A DNA stretch of 64,000 nucleotides from Rhizobiales bacterium Ga0077537 (GTDB taxonomy: Bacteria > Pseudomonadota > Alphaproteobacteria > Rhizobiales > Hyphomicrobiaceae). The DNA is taken from contig LNEM01000006.1 in assembly GCA_001464955.1 (NCBI GenBank), positions 1 to 64,000 on the forward strand. Reading direction: 5' to 3'. Shown here one piece after another: positions 26,080 through 37,597 of this stretch; the first letter of the stretch is position 1, and every line of letters starts with the position of its first letter. The notes beneath the pieces were generated by a model. The model made no database searches and had not been told where the DNA came from. It saw only the letters and a program-made list of their open reading frames with translations. Made by a program: the position numbers and the translations under genes.

Positions 26080-27822
26080 ATGCGGACTCGTGACGTGAAG
26101 AGCGACGCGGTGAAGGCACGCGCGCAGGACGGGAAGCCGGCGCGCCGGTCGACCAAAGCGCCGAAAGGTGCCGCGCGCCGCCTTGATCCCGTGGATTACG
26201 CGGTCATAAGTCAGGCCTTGATCGCCATTGCCCGCGAAATGGGGACGAAGCTCGTCCGCTCGTCCTACTCGAACATCGTGCGCGAGGCGCAGGATGCCTC
26301 GGCCGCGCTCTTCGACGCGACGGGCAAGGTCGTGGCGCAGGCCGAGCTGATCCCGATGCATCTGGGCTCCATGTCGGAGATCTTCCGCGCCTGCCTCGCG
26401 GCCCACCCGCCCGAGACGCTGCAGCCCGGCGATTTCTACATCAACAGCGATCCCTACGGCGGCGGCCAGCACCTCCAGGACGTCTTCATCTTCCAGCCGA
26501 TCTTCCATGCCGGTCGCATCGTCGCGTTCGCCGGCACGGTGGCCCACCATCTCGATCTCGGCGGCGGCAATCCGGGCCTCTCGCCCGACGCGGTCGACGT
26601 GCACGCCGAGGGCATCATCTTCCCGCCCTCCGTCTACAGCTACGCGCGCGACTGGAACGGCGGCCCGCTGGAGCGGCTCGTCGCCGCGAACGTCCGCGTC
26701 CCCGCTCAAACGATCGGCGACTTCTACGCTCAGTTCGCCGCCAACGCGATCGGCATCGCGCGCGTCGCTCAGCTTTGCGACAAGTACGGAGTCGACACCG
26801 TGACGGCTGCGATGACCGAGCTGATGGCTTACTCCGAGCGTCGCTTCCGTGCAGCCCTGGCCGAGATCCCCGACGGCACCTACTACGGCGAGGACGCGGT
26901 CGACGACGACGGCCTCTCGGACACGCCGTTGGTGGTCAAGGCCGCCGTCACCAAGTCGGGCGACACCATCTCCGTCGATTTCGCCGGCACGTGTGCGCAG
27001 GTCCGCCGCAATCTGAACTGTCCGTTCGCTTCCACCGTGTCGGCCGCGCTGTCGGCGATCAAGTCCGCGCTGACGAGCCCGGACATCCCGTTCAATGAAG
27101 GGTTCAAGCTGCCGATCAGCGTCACCGCGCCGCGCGGCAGCCTGTTGAACCCCAACTATCCGGCCCCCGTACGCGCACGTCTGCTGCCGGCATACCGGTG
27201 CTTCAACGCCGTACTGAAAGCCCTGTCGGAGGTGGTTCCCGACAAGGTCATCGCCGGCGGCAACGACGCCACGCACTCGCTCGCGCTCTCGCATCTCGGC
27301 GACAACGGGCGCTACCGCGTCTACCTCGAGATCTACGGTGGCGGCTTCGGCGGCGGTCCGCGCTACGACGGCTGCGACGCCGTCGACAGCCCGCTGTCGA
27401 ACTGCACCAACACACCGGTCGAAGCCTGCGACATGGACTTCGATCACTTCCGCATCGTCGAGTACGGCCTCGTCCCCGACAGTTGTGGACACGGCCGGCG
27501 CCGCGGCGGCCTCGGCCTGGTGCGCCGTTTCGAGATCCTGAAGGACGGCACCAATTTCGCGACCTATCAGGATCGCGTGCGCCTGCATCCTTACGGCCTC
27601 TTCGGCGGTACGGACGGCGAGCGGACCCGCACCGAGGTGATCCGCGACGGCCGCGTGATCCGCGTCAAGGGCAAGGATCGGCTCGATCTCCTGAAGGGCG
27701 ACGTGCTCGTGCTGACGACAGCCGGCGGCGGCGGTTACGGCCCGCCCGCCATCGCGGAGGGATACCTCAGCGAGGCCGTCGCCCGCCGCTTCTACGGCAA
27801 GCGCAAGCGCGCCGCGCGTTAG
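26080..27822 (+). CDS. Hydantoinase B/oxoprolinase family protein, HyuB-type subunit
   Basis: A 580-residue HyuB-family protein. After a basic N-terminal extension of about 35 residues (RSTKAPKGAARR), it shows family features: SYSNIVREAQDASAALFDA, YINSDPYGGGQHLQDVFI, GGGFGGGPRYDGCDAVDS and a glycine-rich end TTAGGGGYGPPA. It should form the working complex with the HyuA-type protein encoded 12 bases upstream. The last four bases overlap the end of the facing HyuB gene, so two HyuAB operons meet tail to tail with no room for a separate terminator. Confidence 0.9.
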   Translation: MRTRDVKSDAVKARAQDGKPARRSTKAPKGAARRLDPVDYAVISQALIAIAREMGTKLVRSSYSNIVREAQDASAALFDATGKVVAQAELIPMHLGSMSEIFRACLAAHPPETLQPGDFYINSDPYGGGQHLQDVFIFQPIFHAGRIVAFAGTVAHHLDLGGGNPGLSPDAVDVHAEGIIFPPSVYSYARDWNGGPLERLVAANVRVPAQTIGDFYAQFAANAIGIARVAQLCDKYGVDTVTAAMTELMAYSERRFRAALAEIPDGTYYGEDAVDDDGLSDTPLVVKAAVTKSGDTISVDFAGTCAQVRRNLNCPFASTVSAALSAIKSALTSPDIPFNEGFKLPISVTAPRGSLLNPNYPAPVRARLLPAYRCFNAVLKALSEVVPDKVIAGGNDATHSLALSHLGDNGRYRVYLEIYGGGFGGGPRYDGCDAVDSPLSNCTNTPVEACDMDFDHFRIVEYGLVPDSCGHGRRRGGLGLVRRFEILKDGTNFATYQDRVRLHPYGLFGGTDGERTRTEVIRDGRVIRVKGKDRLDLLKGDVLVLTTAGGGGYGPPAIAEGYLSEAVARRFYGKRKRAAR

Positions 27823-29549
27823 GCGGGCTCCACCGGCGTCGGGAGTGGCCCGGTCACGCCGTACTGCGATCGCGCCGCTTCTGGAGTGACGTATCCGTCA
27901 CGCAGGTCCGCGGCGATCGCGGCCGAATCGCGTTCGGCGACCGGACCGTACCCGCCGGACCCGGGCGTCACCATGTCGATGACCGAACCGGCCGGTGCCT
28001 GGAACGCGCCCTTGCTCGGCAGATGCCGCGTCTTGCCGTCGGGCGTGGTGATCGTCACGACCGCTGCGGCCCCGGCACCACCGCCGAGAAGGCCGAATGG
28101 CGCCGATCGCATCCGCTCCATGCAGAGAGTGCCGACGGCGTCCGCGGTCTCAAGCATCCGCCACGTCCGCCGCGCTCCGCATCCGCCGCGGAATTTCCCG
28201 ACACCGCCCGAATCCGGGTTGATCTCGTAGCGCTCGACGCGGAACGGAAACGCCATCTCGAGCACCTCGACCGGCGTGTTCATGGTGTTCGAGATCGTTG
28301 AGGCGATCACGTTGATCCCATCCTTGTTCGGCCGTGCGCCGAACCCGCCCTTGATCGTCTCGTAGGAAACGTAGCGCCGGCCCGAGCGCGGATCGACGCC
28401 GCCGAGCGTGAGCACGGCCGATGTGCCTTGGCTGCAGGCCATCACCTGCTTCGGCCAGAGCTGCACCAGCGCGCCCATGATCATGTCGGCGACGCGGTGC
28501 GACATCTCGTGGTTCGAGTAGACGACCGGCGCCGGGAACTCGGCGTTCACCACCGATCCCTTCGGCGCGACGACGTCGATCATCCGCCAGCAGCCCGAGT
28601 TGGGCGGAATGAGGCTGTTGGGATCGACGACCATCTTGAGGCCGCAGTAGACCCCCGAGCAGGTGACGGAGAGCACGGCATTCATCGGCCCCGCGACCCG
28701 GGGGTCGCTGCCTGCGAAGTCGACGTGCAGCCGGTCACCCGTCTTCTTGACCCGCATGCGCACCCAGAACGGCGCGTCGTTACCGTCGGCGTCGTCGGGG
28801 ATGCCGTCACCGTCACAGAAGTCCTCGAAGTAGCCTTCTCCATCCGGGAGATCGGCGAGCGACGCCCGCATCAACCGCTCCGAGTAGTCGGTCACGGCTG
28901 TCATGTAGGCGATGAGCTGGTCGGTGCCATAGCGCTTCGCGAGCGTCTTCATGCGCTCGGTCGCCCGCAGCGTCGCCGCGAGCTGCGCGCCGAGATCGCC
29001 GCGCCGCTCGTCTGGCGTCCTGACGTTCCAGAGGATCACCTTCTCGAGCTCTGTGTTGAGCACGCCCTTGCTGACGAGCCGGAGCGGCGGGAGTCGCAAG
29101 CCTTCGCCGAAGATCTCGGTGACGGCCCCGTAGCTGCCGGGCGTCGCCGAGCCGATGTCGGGCCAGTGCGCCCTGAGACACGCATAGCCGAGCAGCCGCC
29201 CGTCGTTGAACGCTGGCCGCACCACGTTGACGTCGGGAAGGTGGCTGCCGCCGAAGTAGGGATCGTTGTGAATGTAGACGTCGCCCTCGTGCACGTCGTC
29301 TCCGAAGGCTTTCACCACGGCCCTGACGGCATCGGGCATCGAGCCGAGGTGAATCGGCAGGTCCGGCCCCTGCGCGACCATGTCGCCGGTGGCGTCGAAC
29401 ACGCCGCACGAAAAGTCGCCGGCGGATTTCAGGATCGGCGAATACGCCGTCTTGCAGAGGACGATGCGCATCTCCTCGGCGATCTTGAAGAGCGAACTCT
29501 TGACGATCTCGAACGCGGCAGGGTCGCGAACTGCGGGAGCATTGCTCAT
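27819..29549 (-). CDS. Hydantoinase B/oxoprolinase family protein, second HyuB-type subunit
   Basis: About 576 residues, same family as the facing gene but clearly divergent: VLCKTAYSPILKSAGDFSCG, YIHNDPYFGGSHLPDVNVV, GGFGARPNKDGINVIAS and MVTPGSGGYGPVAERDS. The start may be the ATG at 29549 or a GTG at 29555 that would overlap the upstream stop codon as GTGA. It follows the second HyuA-type gene directly, so the pair is translationally coupled or nearly so. Function as for the family: subunit of an ATP-dependent ring-opening or carboxylating enzyme; substrate unknown. Confidence 0.9.
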   Translation of the reverse strand: MSNAPAVRDPAAFEIVKSSLFKIAEEMRIVLCKTAYSPILKSAGDFSCGVFDATGDMVAQGPDLPIHLGSMPDAVRAVVKAFGDDVHEGDVYIHNDPYFGGSHLPDVNVVRPAFNDGRLLGYACLRAHWPDIGSATPGSYGAVTEIFGEGLRLPPLRLVSKGVLNTELEKVILWNVRTPDERRGDLGAQLAATLRATERMKTLAKRYGTDQLIAYMTAVTDYSERLMRASLADLPDGEGYFEDFCDGDGIPDDADGNDAPFWVRMRVKKTGDRLHVDFAGSDPRVAGPMNAVLSVTCSGVYCGLKMVVDPNSLIPPNSGCWRMIDVVAPKGSVVNAEFPAPVVYSNHEMSHRVADMIMGALVQLWPKQVMACSQGTSAVLTLGGVDPRSGRRYVSYETIKGGFGARPNKDGINVIASTISNTMNTPVEVLEMAFPFRVERYEINPDSGGVGKFRGGCGARRTWRMLETADAVGTLCMERMRSAPFGLLGGGAGAAAVVTITTPDGKTRHLPSKGAFQAPAGSVIDMVTPGSGGYGPVAERDSAAIAADLRDGYVTPEAARSQYGVTGPLPTPVEPA

Positions 29550-29551
29550 GG

Positions 29552-31642
29552 TCACGATCTCCTGGCTTGGCGCGAGAGGACGATGTAGCCGTCGTTATCC
29601 ATTTCCGCCGTCCAGCCCGGACGGACGAGAATGGTGGACTCAAGCGATTCGATCACGGCCGGCCCCTCGGCGTGCCAGCCCGCCGGGATCCGTGCCCGGT
29701 CATAGATGGCCGTCTCGATCTCGCCCGTGCTGCGGAACCACAGGTTTCGCTTCCCCTTGGTCGGGTTGCTGTCGATACCGGCCGTCTCCTGCCGGATTCG
29801 CAACGGCGGAATGAGCCCCACGGCCGCCACGCGGATGTTGACCATCTGTACGGGCTCGGTGCGGTTGTCATGGCCGTACGTCTGCCGATGGCGTTCGTGG
29901 AAGGCTTCCGCGATCGCTGCCAGCGCCTCCGGACCGAGCGGGCCATCCGGCACCGGGACGGACAACTCGTAGGACTGCCGCGCATAGCGCGCATCGACCG
30001 TGCGAACGAACCGGCGCCGCTCGGCGGGCATTCCCGCCCGATCGAGCATGGCCGCACCTTCGGCTTCGAGTGCCGCGAACCGCTCCCCGAGAAGCACCGG
30101 ATCGGCATTGGCCGTCGTCGCATAGAACGTCCGGACGTAGTCGCGTTTGAGATCCGTGCCGACGAGCCCGAGCGCCGAGAACGCACCCGGGATCGGCGGG
30201 CAGACGACCTCCTTGATCTCGAGTTCTTCCGCCAGCGCGCCGGCATGCATCGGCCCCGCGCCACCGAACGCGACGAGCGCGAGATCGCGCGGATCATGGC
30301 CCCGCTCGACCGAGACGATCTTCAACGCTTCGGACATGGCGTGGTTCACGATGTCGATGACGCCCGTGGCAGCGGTTCGGACATCGACACCGAGTGGCTT
30401 GGCGAGCTTCTCAGCGACCGCGCGCTCGGCCGCGGCGAAGTCGATGGGCAGGTCGCCCGACAGGAGCGAGCCCTTGTCGAGATAGCCGAGCAGTAGGTTG
30501 CAATCGGTCACCGTCGGCTCGGTGCCGCCACGCCCGTAGCACACCGGACCCGGCTCGGCTCCGGCGCTGCGCGGGCCGACCCGCAGGCCGCCGGCACGAT
30601 CCACCCACGCGATGGAGCCGCCGCCGGCCGAGACTTCCGCCAGATCGATCACCGGAACGCGGATCGGATGGCCGGTGCCGTTCATGAAGCGGTTGGCGCT
30701 GGCTCCGCCGCCGACCTCGTACTCGGGCGTCGTCTCGTACTCGCCGCCCCGGATCAGGCTGGCCTTGGCGGTCGTCCCGCCCATGTCGAACGAAAGAAGA
30801 TCGAGCCGTCCTGTTTGCCGTGCGATCAGCGCGGCCCCGACGACGCCCGCGGCAGGACCCGATTCAACCGCCATGGCTGGCATCGCCACGCCTTCGGCCG
30901 CCTCGAACACGCCGCCGTTGGAGCCCATCACATAGAGTGGCGGCAGCCCCATGCGCTGCGTCGCCTCTTCGAGCCGCTTCAGGTACGACGCGAGGATCGG
31001 CCCGACATAGGCGCACACCGCCGTCGTGCTGGCGCGCTCGAACTCGCGGATCTCGGGCAGCACTTCGGATGAAAGATAGACCGGAAGCCCCGGCAATGCA
31101 GCGCGCAGGCGCTCGCCGATGCGCCGCTCGTGATCGGGATTGAGGAAGCTGAAGAGGAGCGACACGGCGACGGCCTCGGGACGCGCCGCGATCACATCCG
31201 CAACGAGGCGATCGATCGCAGCCTCGTCGAGCGGCACGACCACGCCCCCGTCGGAGCCGACGCGCTCGACGATCTCGAAGCGACGGTGGCGCGGGATCAG
31301 CGTCGCGGGCGCGTCCTGAAACAGGTCGTAGAGGTCCGGCCGCGAGGACCGGCGAAGCTCGAGCACGTCGCGAAACCCGGCCGTCGTCACCATCACGGCG
31401 CGCGCGCCCTTTTCCTCGAGCAGCGCGTTGGTCACGACCGTCGTCGCATGCGCCAGAAGCGTGACGTCGCCGGCCGCCATGCCGTAGCGATGCATCGCCA
31501 TGTCGAGGGCTGCAACCACGCCACTCGCGAAATCGCGCGGCGTCGTCAGTGCTTTTGCGACGCCGATCCGGCCACTCGCGTCGTCTACGATGGCGACATC
31601 GGTGAACGTCCCACCGATATCCACGCCGATTCGCCACGCCAT
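29552..31642 (-). CDS. Hydantoinase/oxoprolinase family protein, second HyuA-type subunit
   Basis: A 696-residue HyuA-family protein starting MAWRIGVDIGGTFTDVAIVD. The second nucleotide lobe has LLSFDMGGTTAKASLIRGGE and SAGGGSIAWVDRAGG. The ATG at 31642 has a strong GGGGGACCAGAGGA purine-rich leader. It heads the leftward operon HyuA-HyuB that faces the rightward pair at 24055-27822. The two HyuA proteins are recognisably of one family but not near-identical, so this is not a recent duplication; different substrates or successive steps are plausible. Confidence 0.9.
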   Translation of the reverse strand: MAWRIGVDIGGTFTDVAIVDDASGRIGVAKALTTPRDFASGVVAALDMAMHRYGMAAGDVTLLAHATTVVTNALLEEKGARAVMVTTAGFRDVLELRRSSRPDLYDLFQDAPATLIPRHRRFEIVERVGSDGGVVVPLDEAAIDRLVADVIAARPEAVAVSLLFSFLNPDHERRIGERLRAALPGLPVYLSSEVLPEIREFERASTTAVCAYVGPILASYLKRLEEATQRMGLPPLYVMGSNGGVFEAAEGVAMPAMAVESGPAAGVVGAALIARQTGRLDLLSFDMGGTTAKASLIRGGEYETTPEYEVGGGASANRFMNGTGHPIRVPVIDLAEVSAGGGSIAWVDRAGGLRVGPRSAGAEPGPVCYGRGGTEPTVTDCNLLLGYLDKGSLLSGDLPIDFAAAERAVAEKLAKPLGVDVRTAATGVIDIVNHAMSEALKIVSVERGHDPRDLALVAFGGAGPMHAGALAEELEIKEVVCPPIPGAFSALGLVGTDLKRDYVRTFYATTANADPVLLGERFAALEAEGAAMLDRAGMPAERRRFVRTVDARYARQSYELSVPVPDGPLGPEALAAIAEAFHERHRQTYGHDNRTEPVQMVNIRVAAVGLIPPLRIRQETAGIDSNPTKGKRNLWFRSTGEIETAIYDRARIPAGWHAEGPAVIESLESTILVRPGWTAEMDNDGYIVLSRQARRS

Positions 31643-31761
31643 TCCTCTGGTCCCCCTGCCTGCAGCGTCCGTGTGATTGAATGTTCGTGATGCCCAAGCA
31701 CACGCAAAATGCGCGCGCGGGTCAAGCCACGTAACCGTTCATTGGAAGAACCGGTCTGCTC

Positions 31762-31793
31762 AAAAAAAGAGCGCCGGTGCGTTCTCGGCGCTC
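31762..31793 (-). terminator. Intrinsic terminator
   Basis: On the minus strand a perfect eight-pair stem GAGCGCCG / CGGCGCTC with a nine-base loop is followed at once by seven Ts. It lies 33 bases after the stop of the small exported protein at 31826-32083 and should end that transcript. Confidence 0.9.
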
Positions 31794-31825
31794 TCTGGTA
31801 TGTGGAGAAGGTGATCGGCCTGGCC

Positions 31826-32083
31826 TTACCAGCGGATATCGCCACTGAAGTAGGGCACGCGGATCCGGACCTTGCCGCGATCCGTGTCCACGTCGACCGC
31901 CGCATCCTGTGTCCTGACGCGGACGCGGGTCGCGCCGGTCTCTTCGTCGACCCGAACCTTGGTCGTCGGGACGTCGACCCTCGTGACGCCGTCCTCGCGC
32001 GTGACCGCTTCGCGGGCGGCCGCCCCAGTGACGGCCGCAGCGAGCAGCACGACGGCGGTGCCGACAGTGAGACGCTTCAACAT
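31826..32083 (-). CDS. Small exported charged protein
   Basis: An 85-residue protein: signal peptide (LTVGTAVVLLAAAVTGAAA), then a mature part of about 62 residues with regularly alternating valine and charged residues (RVDVPTTKVRVDEETGATRV), a pattern that favours beta strands. It ends VPYFSGDIRW. No cysteine or catalytic motif is present. It is monocistronic, with a good intrinsic terminator downstream. Function unknown; a periplasmic or surface protein is the reasonable guess. Confidence 0.75.
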   Translation of the reverse strand: MLKRLTVGTAVVLLAAAVTGAAAREAVTREDGVTRVDVPTTKVRVDEETGATRVRVRTQDAAVDVDTDRGKVRIRVPYFSGDIRW

Positions 32084-32195
32084 GGTGAGACAACCCTTTG
32101 ATATTGAAGACCAGCGCACAGTGGCCCGGATGGAGTGGCCGTGCAACCCTGGGATCATGACAACTTCGTAAGGCCGTCACACCGGTCGGGATGCG

Positions 32196-32546
32196 TCAGC
32201 CTGGGAACACGTGTGCCCACAGGTCCGGCTTGAAGCCGACGTGGACCTTGCCGCCAGTCTCGACGATCGGCCGCTTGATGATGGACGGCAGCTCCTGCAT
32301 GAGCGCGATCGCACGGGAGCGATCGAGGTCCGCCTTGCGCTCGTCCGGCAGCTTCTTGAATGTCGTGCCGGCTCGATTGAGCACCGCCTCCCAGCCAGCC
32401 GCGTCGCACCACGCCGCGAGCTTGTCGGCGCTGATCCCGGCTTTCTTGTAGTCATGGAATACGTAGCCGCATCCTCGGGCATCGAGCCACGCACGCGCCT
32501 TCTTCACGGTGTCGCAGTTGGGAATGCCATAGACTGTGATCGCCAT
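32196..32546 (-). CDS. ArsC/Spx-family reductase-like protein (YffB type)
   Basis: A 116-residue thioredoxin-fold protein beginning ITVYGIPNCDTVKKARAWLD, with the single N-terminal cysteine of the ArsC/Spx/YffB family, and IIKRPIVETGGKVHVGFKP near the end. The RP-IV motif after helix 3 is family-typical. Arsenate reduction is not implied, since no other ars genes are near; many such proteins are of unknown thiol function. It follows a PanB-like gene by 5 bases, so the two are an operon. Confidence 0.85.
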   Translation of the reverse strand: MAITVYGIPNCDTVKKARAWLDARGCGYVFHDYKKAGISADKLAAWCDAAGWEAVLNRAGTTFKKLPDERKADLDRSRAIALMQELPSIIKRPIVETGGKVHVGFKPDLWAHVFPG

Positions 32547-32551
32547 GCGCC

Positions 32552-33466
32552 TCACACCTTTCGCTCGGCGAGCTTTTCCAGTGCCGCCGTGAAGTCCTCG
32601 ATCAGCCCGCCGGATGCCTTGATGACGTGCTCCGGACCGGGGAAGCGGCCAGTGCGCACGTCGTCGACGAACTCCCGGAAGCCGGCCACCCGCTCGCGCT
32701 GCATCTCTTCCTTCATGCGATGGAGATTGCGGTATTGCTTGGAGTGGCGCGGATAGGGCGGTGCCGTGTTGCCGAGAATGTCGTCCGCGAACAGGAACTG
32801 GATGTCGCCTCCGGCCCCGCCCCCGATCGACGACGTGAGCAGGCTCGTGCGCTTGCTGATCTCGCGGAGCAACTCTTCCGGGATCACCTCCACCTCGACG
32901 GCGTAGGCGCCGGCGTTCTCGAGCGCCTTGATGTCCGAATAGATCTTCACCGCTTCGTCGAGCGTCTTGCCGACCGCCCGCAGCCCGCCCGTCCACGTGC
33001 TCCGCCGCGGCACCAGCCCGGCGTGGCCCTGCACGGGGATGCCCGCTTCTGCTGCTGCCTCGACGAAGCGTGGCGCCCATTGGCACATGATGGCGTCCGC
33101 GCCGAGCGCCATGGCGTCGTAGCCGATCCGCACCGCCTCGGCCGGCGTCGCCGCTGCGACGAGCGGCACCGAGAACGCCATGAAGACGTGCGGTGCGGCG
33201 CGGCGGATCTCGGCCGAGGACTGCGGCGCCTTCGGATCGAAACGCACCTTCATCGTATCGATGCCGGCTTCCTGCGCCGCGGCCGCCTCTTCGGCCGAGA
33301 AGCAGAGCGTCTCGACGAGAACCCGTTTTCCCTTCTGGTCGCGCAGATCCTTCACGGTGTAATTGCGAAGCCCGTAGTGCCCGCCGAGCGTCATGACGCG
33401 CTTGAGGCCCTTCGCTGCCGCATCCCGCGGCGGTATCCCGCCGTCGCCCGTCGTATGGCTCGCCAT
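32552..33466 (-). CDS. PanB-like (ketopantoate hydroxymethyltransferase family) protein
   Basis: A 304-residue TIM-barrel protein. GIPVQGHAGLVPRRSTWTGG, YSDIKALENAGAYAVEVE and VIPEELLREISKRTSLLTSS follow the PanB pattern, including the glutamate before VIP that is catalytic in PanB. The N-terminal GDSL-like metal-binding motif of PanB is not evident, and the sequence is divergent. It is therefore probably a paralogue with another aldol-type or PEP-mutase-like role, not the pantothenate enzyme. GGGAG precedes the ATG at 33466. The ArsC-like gene follows 5 bases later. Between 33467 and 33674 I see no gene. Confidence 0.75.
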   Translation of the reverse strand: MASHTTGDGGIPPRDAAAKGLKRVMTLGGHYGLRNYTVKDLRDQKGKRVLVETLCFSAEEAAAAQEAGIDTMKVRFDPKAPQSSAEIRRAAPHVFMAFSVPLVAAATPAEAVRIGYDAMALGADAIMCQWAPRFVEAAAEAGIPVQGHAGLVPRRSTWTGGLRAVGKTLDEAVKIYSDIKALENAGAYAVEVEVIPEELLREISKRTSLLTSSIGGGAGGDIQFLFADDILGNTAPPYPRHSKQYRNLHRMKEEMQRERVAGFREFVDDVRTGRFPGPEHVIKASGGLIEDFTAALEKLAERKV

Positions 33467-33674
33467 GCCAGTGCTCCCTTGGTGGTCCACGTTGCCGGCA
33501 AGCTTAGCGCATCGGAGGCAGCCGGAAAGGTGGGGTCGCAAAACCCACCACCGCGACCTCAGCCACTCGCCCCGCCGAAAAAAAGACGGGCGGTCTGGCG
33601 GGTGTCCCGCCAGCGGGGCGCGGGACTGGCCCCGCTTCGAGCAGAGCTCGAACCGCCTCCTGCCCCGGCAGCCG

Positions 33675-36795
<3,121 letters not shown>

Positions 36796-36796
36796 T

Positions 36797-36932
36797 CCCG
36801 TCCCTTCGCCGGCATGACCCGGATCAGGTTCTAAGGGTAGCCGCCCGGTCTGCACCTGCTGCCGGCGGGCGGCGAAGGCGCAACTGTGACGGTCTCAGCC
36901 GGCTCCCGCCGGCCCCCCTCGGAACATTCGAG
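36797..36932 (-). promoter_or_regulatory. TPP riboswitch (THI element)
   Basis: Reading leftward, CTGAGA at 36898-36893 and the conserved 3' block GAACCTGATCCGGGTCATGC plus CGGCGAAGGGA (36830-36800) are the hallmarks of the thiamine-pyrophosphate aptamer. A GC-rich variable arm lies between them. The 3' strand of P1 contains the purine-rich ribosome site for the next ATG at 36795, so ligand binding should block translation start. It controls the receiver-like gene, thiC and the Mug-like gene. Confidence 0.95.
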
Positions 36933-37160
36933 GCAGTGTGCCCCGTACCGGCGCCCGTTGCAAGGCCCCCTGTCGCACACCGTCCGCCCGACGGCGCGCC
37001 ATTCCGTCAAGGTATCGGTTTGATGCCAAGACGGCATTTCATTTGCAACTCGTCGAAGCGCTAGCTGATCCAGCCGGTTCGCCGTCCAGGGGAGCCGGGC
37101 AGAACGAAGGCCGGTTCCGTCGGGACAGGCCAAGCAAAGCTTGTGAAGAGAGAGACGCTC

Positions 37161-37493
37161 ATGCGCAAAGCTACCCTGACCCTCGCCGCGGCTATGGCCT
37201 TCGGCATGCTGGCCACCCTCGCGATCGCCCAGACCCAGTTCGACTCGAAGAAATTCTTCGACGAGCTGCAGGCCCGCAGCGTGAAGATGCCGGCCGGCTT
37301 CGACGGCAAGAAGTTCTTCGACGATCTCAGTGCCACGAGCGTCAGCTCGGGCAAGAAGTTCAATGCCAGCAGCTTCTTCCAGGAGCTCGAGAGCCGTGGC
37401 GTCTCGATGCCGGCCGGCTTCGACCGCAACAAGTTCTTCTCAGACATCGCATCGACGGGCGCTGCCATGCCCCCGATGGTCGAAACGAAGTAA
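37161..37493 (+). CDS. Small exported protein with internal FF repeats
   Basis: A 110-residue protein with a signal peptide (LTLAAAMAFGMLATLAIAQ). The mature part has four similar units: FDSKKFFDELQARSVKMPAG, FDGKKFFDDLSATSV, FNASSFFQELESRGVSMPAG and FDRNKFFSDIAS. Units one and two are close to units three and four, suggesting duplication of a two-unit block of about 40 residues. There are no cysteines or catalytic motifs. The ATG at 37161 is preferred over a GTG six codons upstream. It is monocistronic, before an HtrA-type protease. I do not recognise the family; a periplasmic structural or binding protein is possible. Confidence 0.75.
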   Translation: MRKATLTLAAAMAFGMLATLAIAQTQFDSKKFFDELQARSVKMPAGFDGKKFFDDLSATSVSSGKKFNASSFFQELESRGVSMPAGFDRNKFFSDIASTGAAMPPMVETK

Positions 37494-37597
37494 GTTCAGT
37501 CGCGCTCCAGGTGATCTGGCGGTCCGTGCTTGTCCCCTCCAGGCGCGGACCGCTTGGGTTTTCGATGTCCCTCCATGTCGAAGAATCGAGCCGGTCC

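Noticed and set aside
23950-27588. Very long minus-strand open frame opposite the rightward HyuA/HyuB genes
   Set aside because: It is antisense to two clear family genes, its protein is low-complexity and rich in R, D and V, and it arises from GC-rich codon bias.
32196-32546. Arsenic-resistance gene arsC
   Set aside because: The protein belongs to the broad ArsC/Spx/YffB family, but no arsR, arsB or acr3 is near, so arsenate reduction is not supported.
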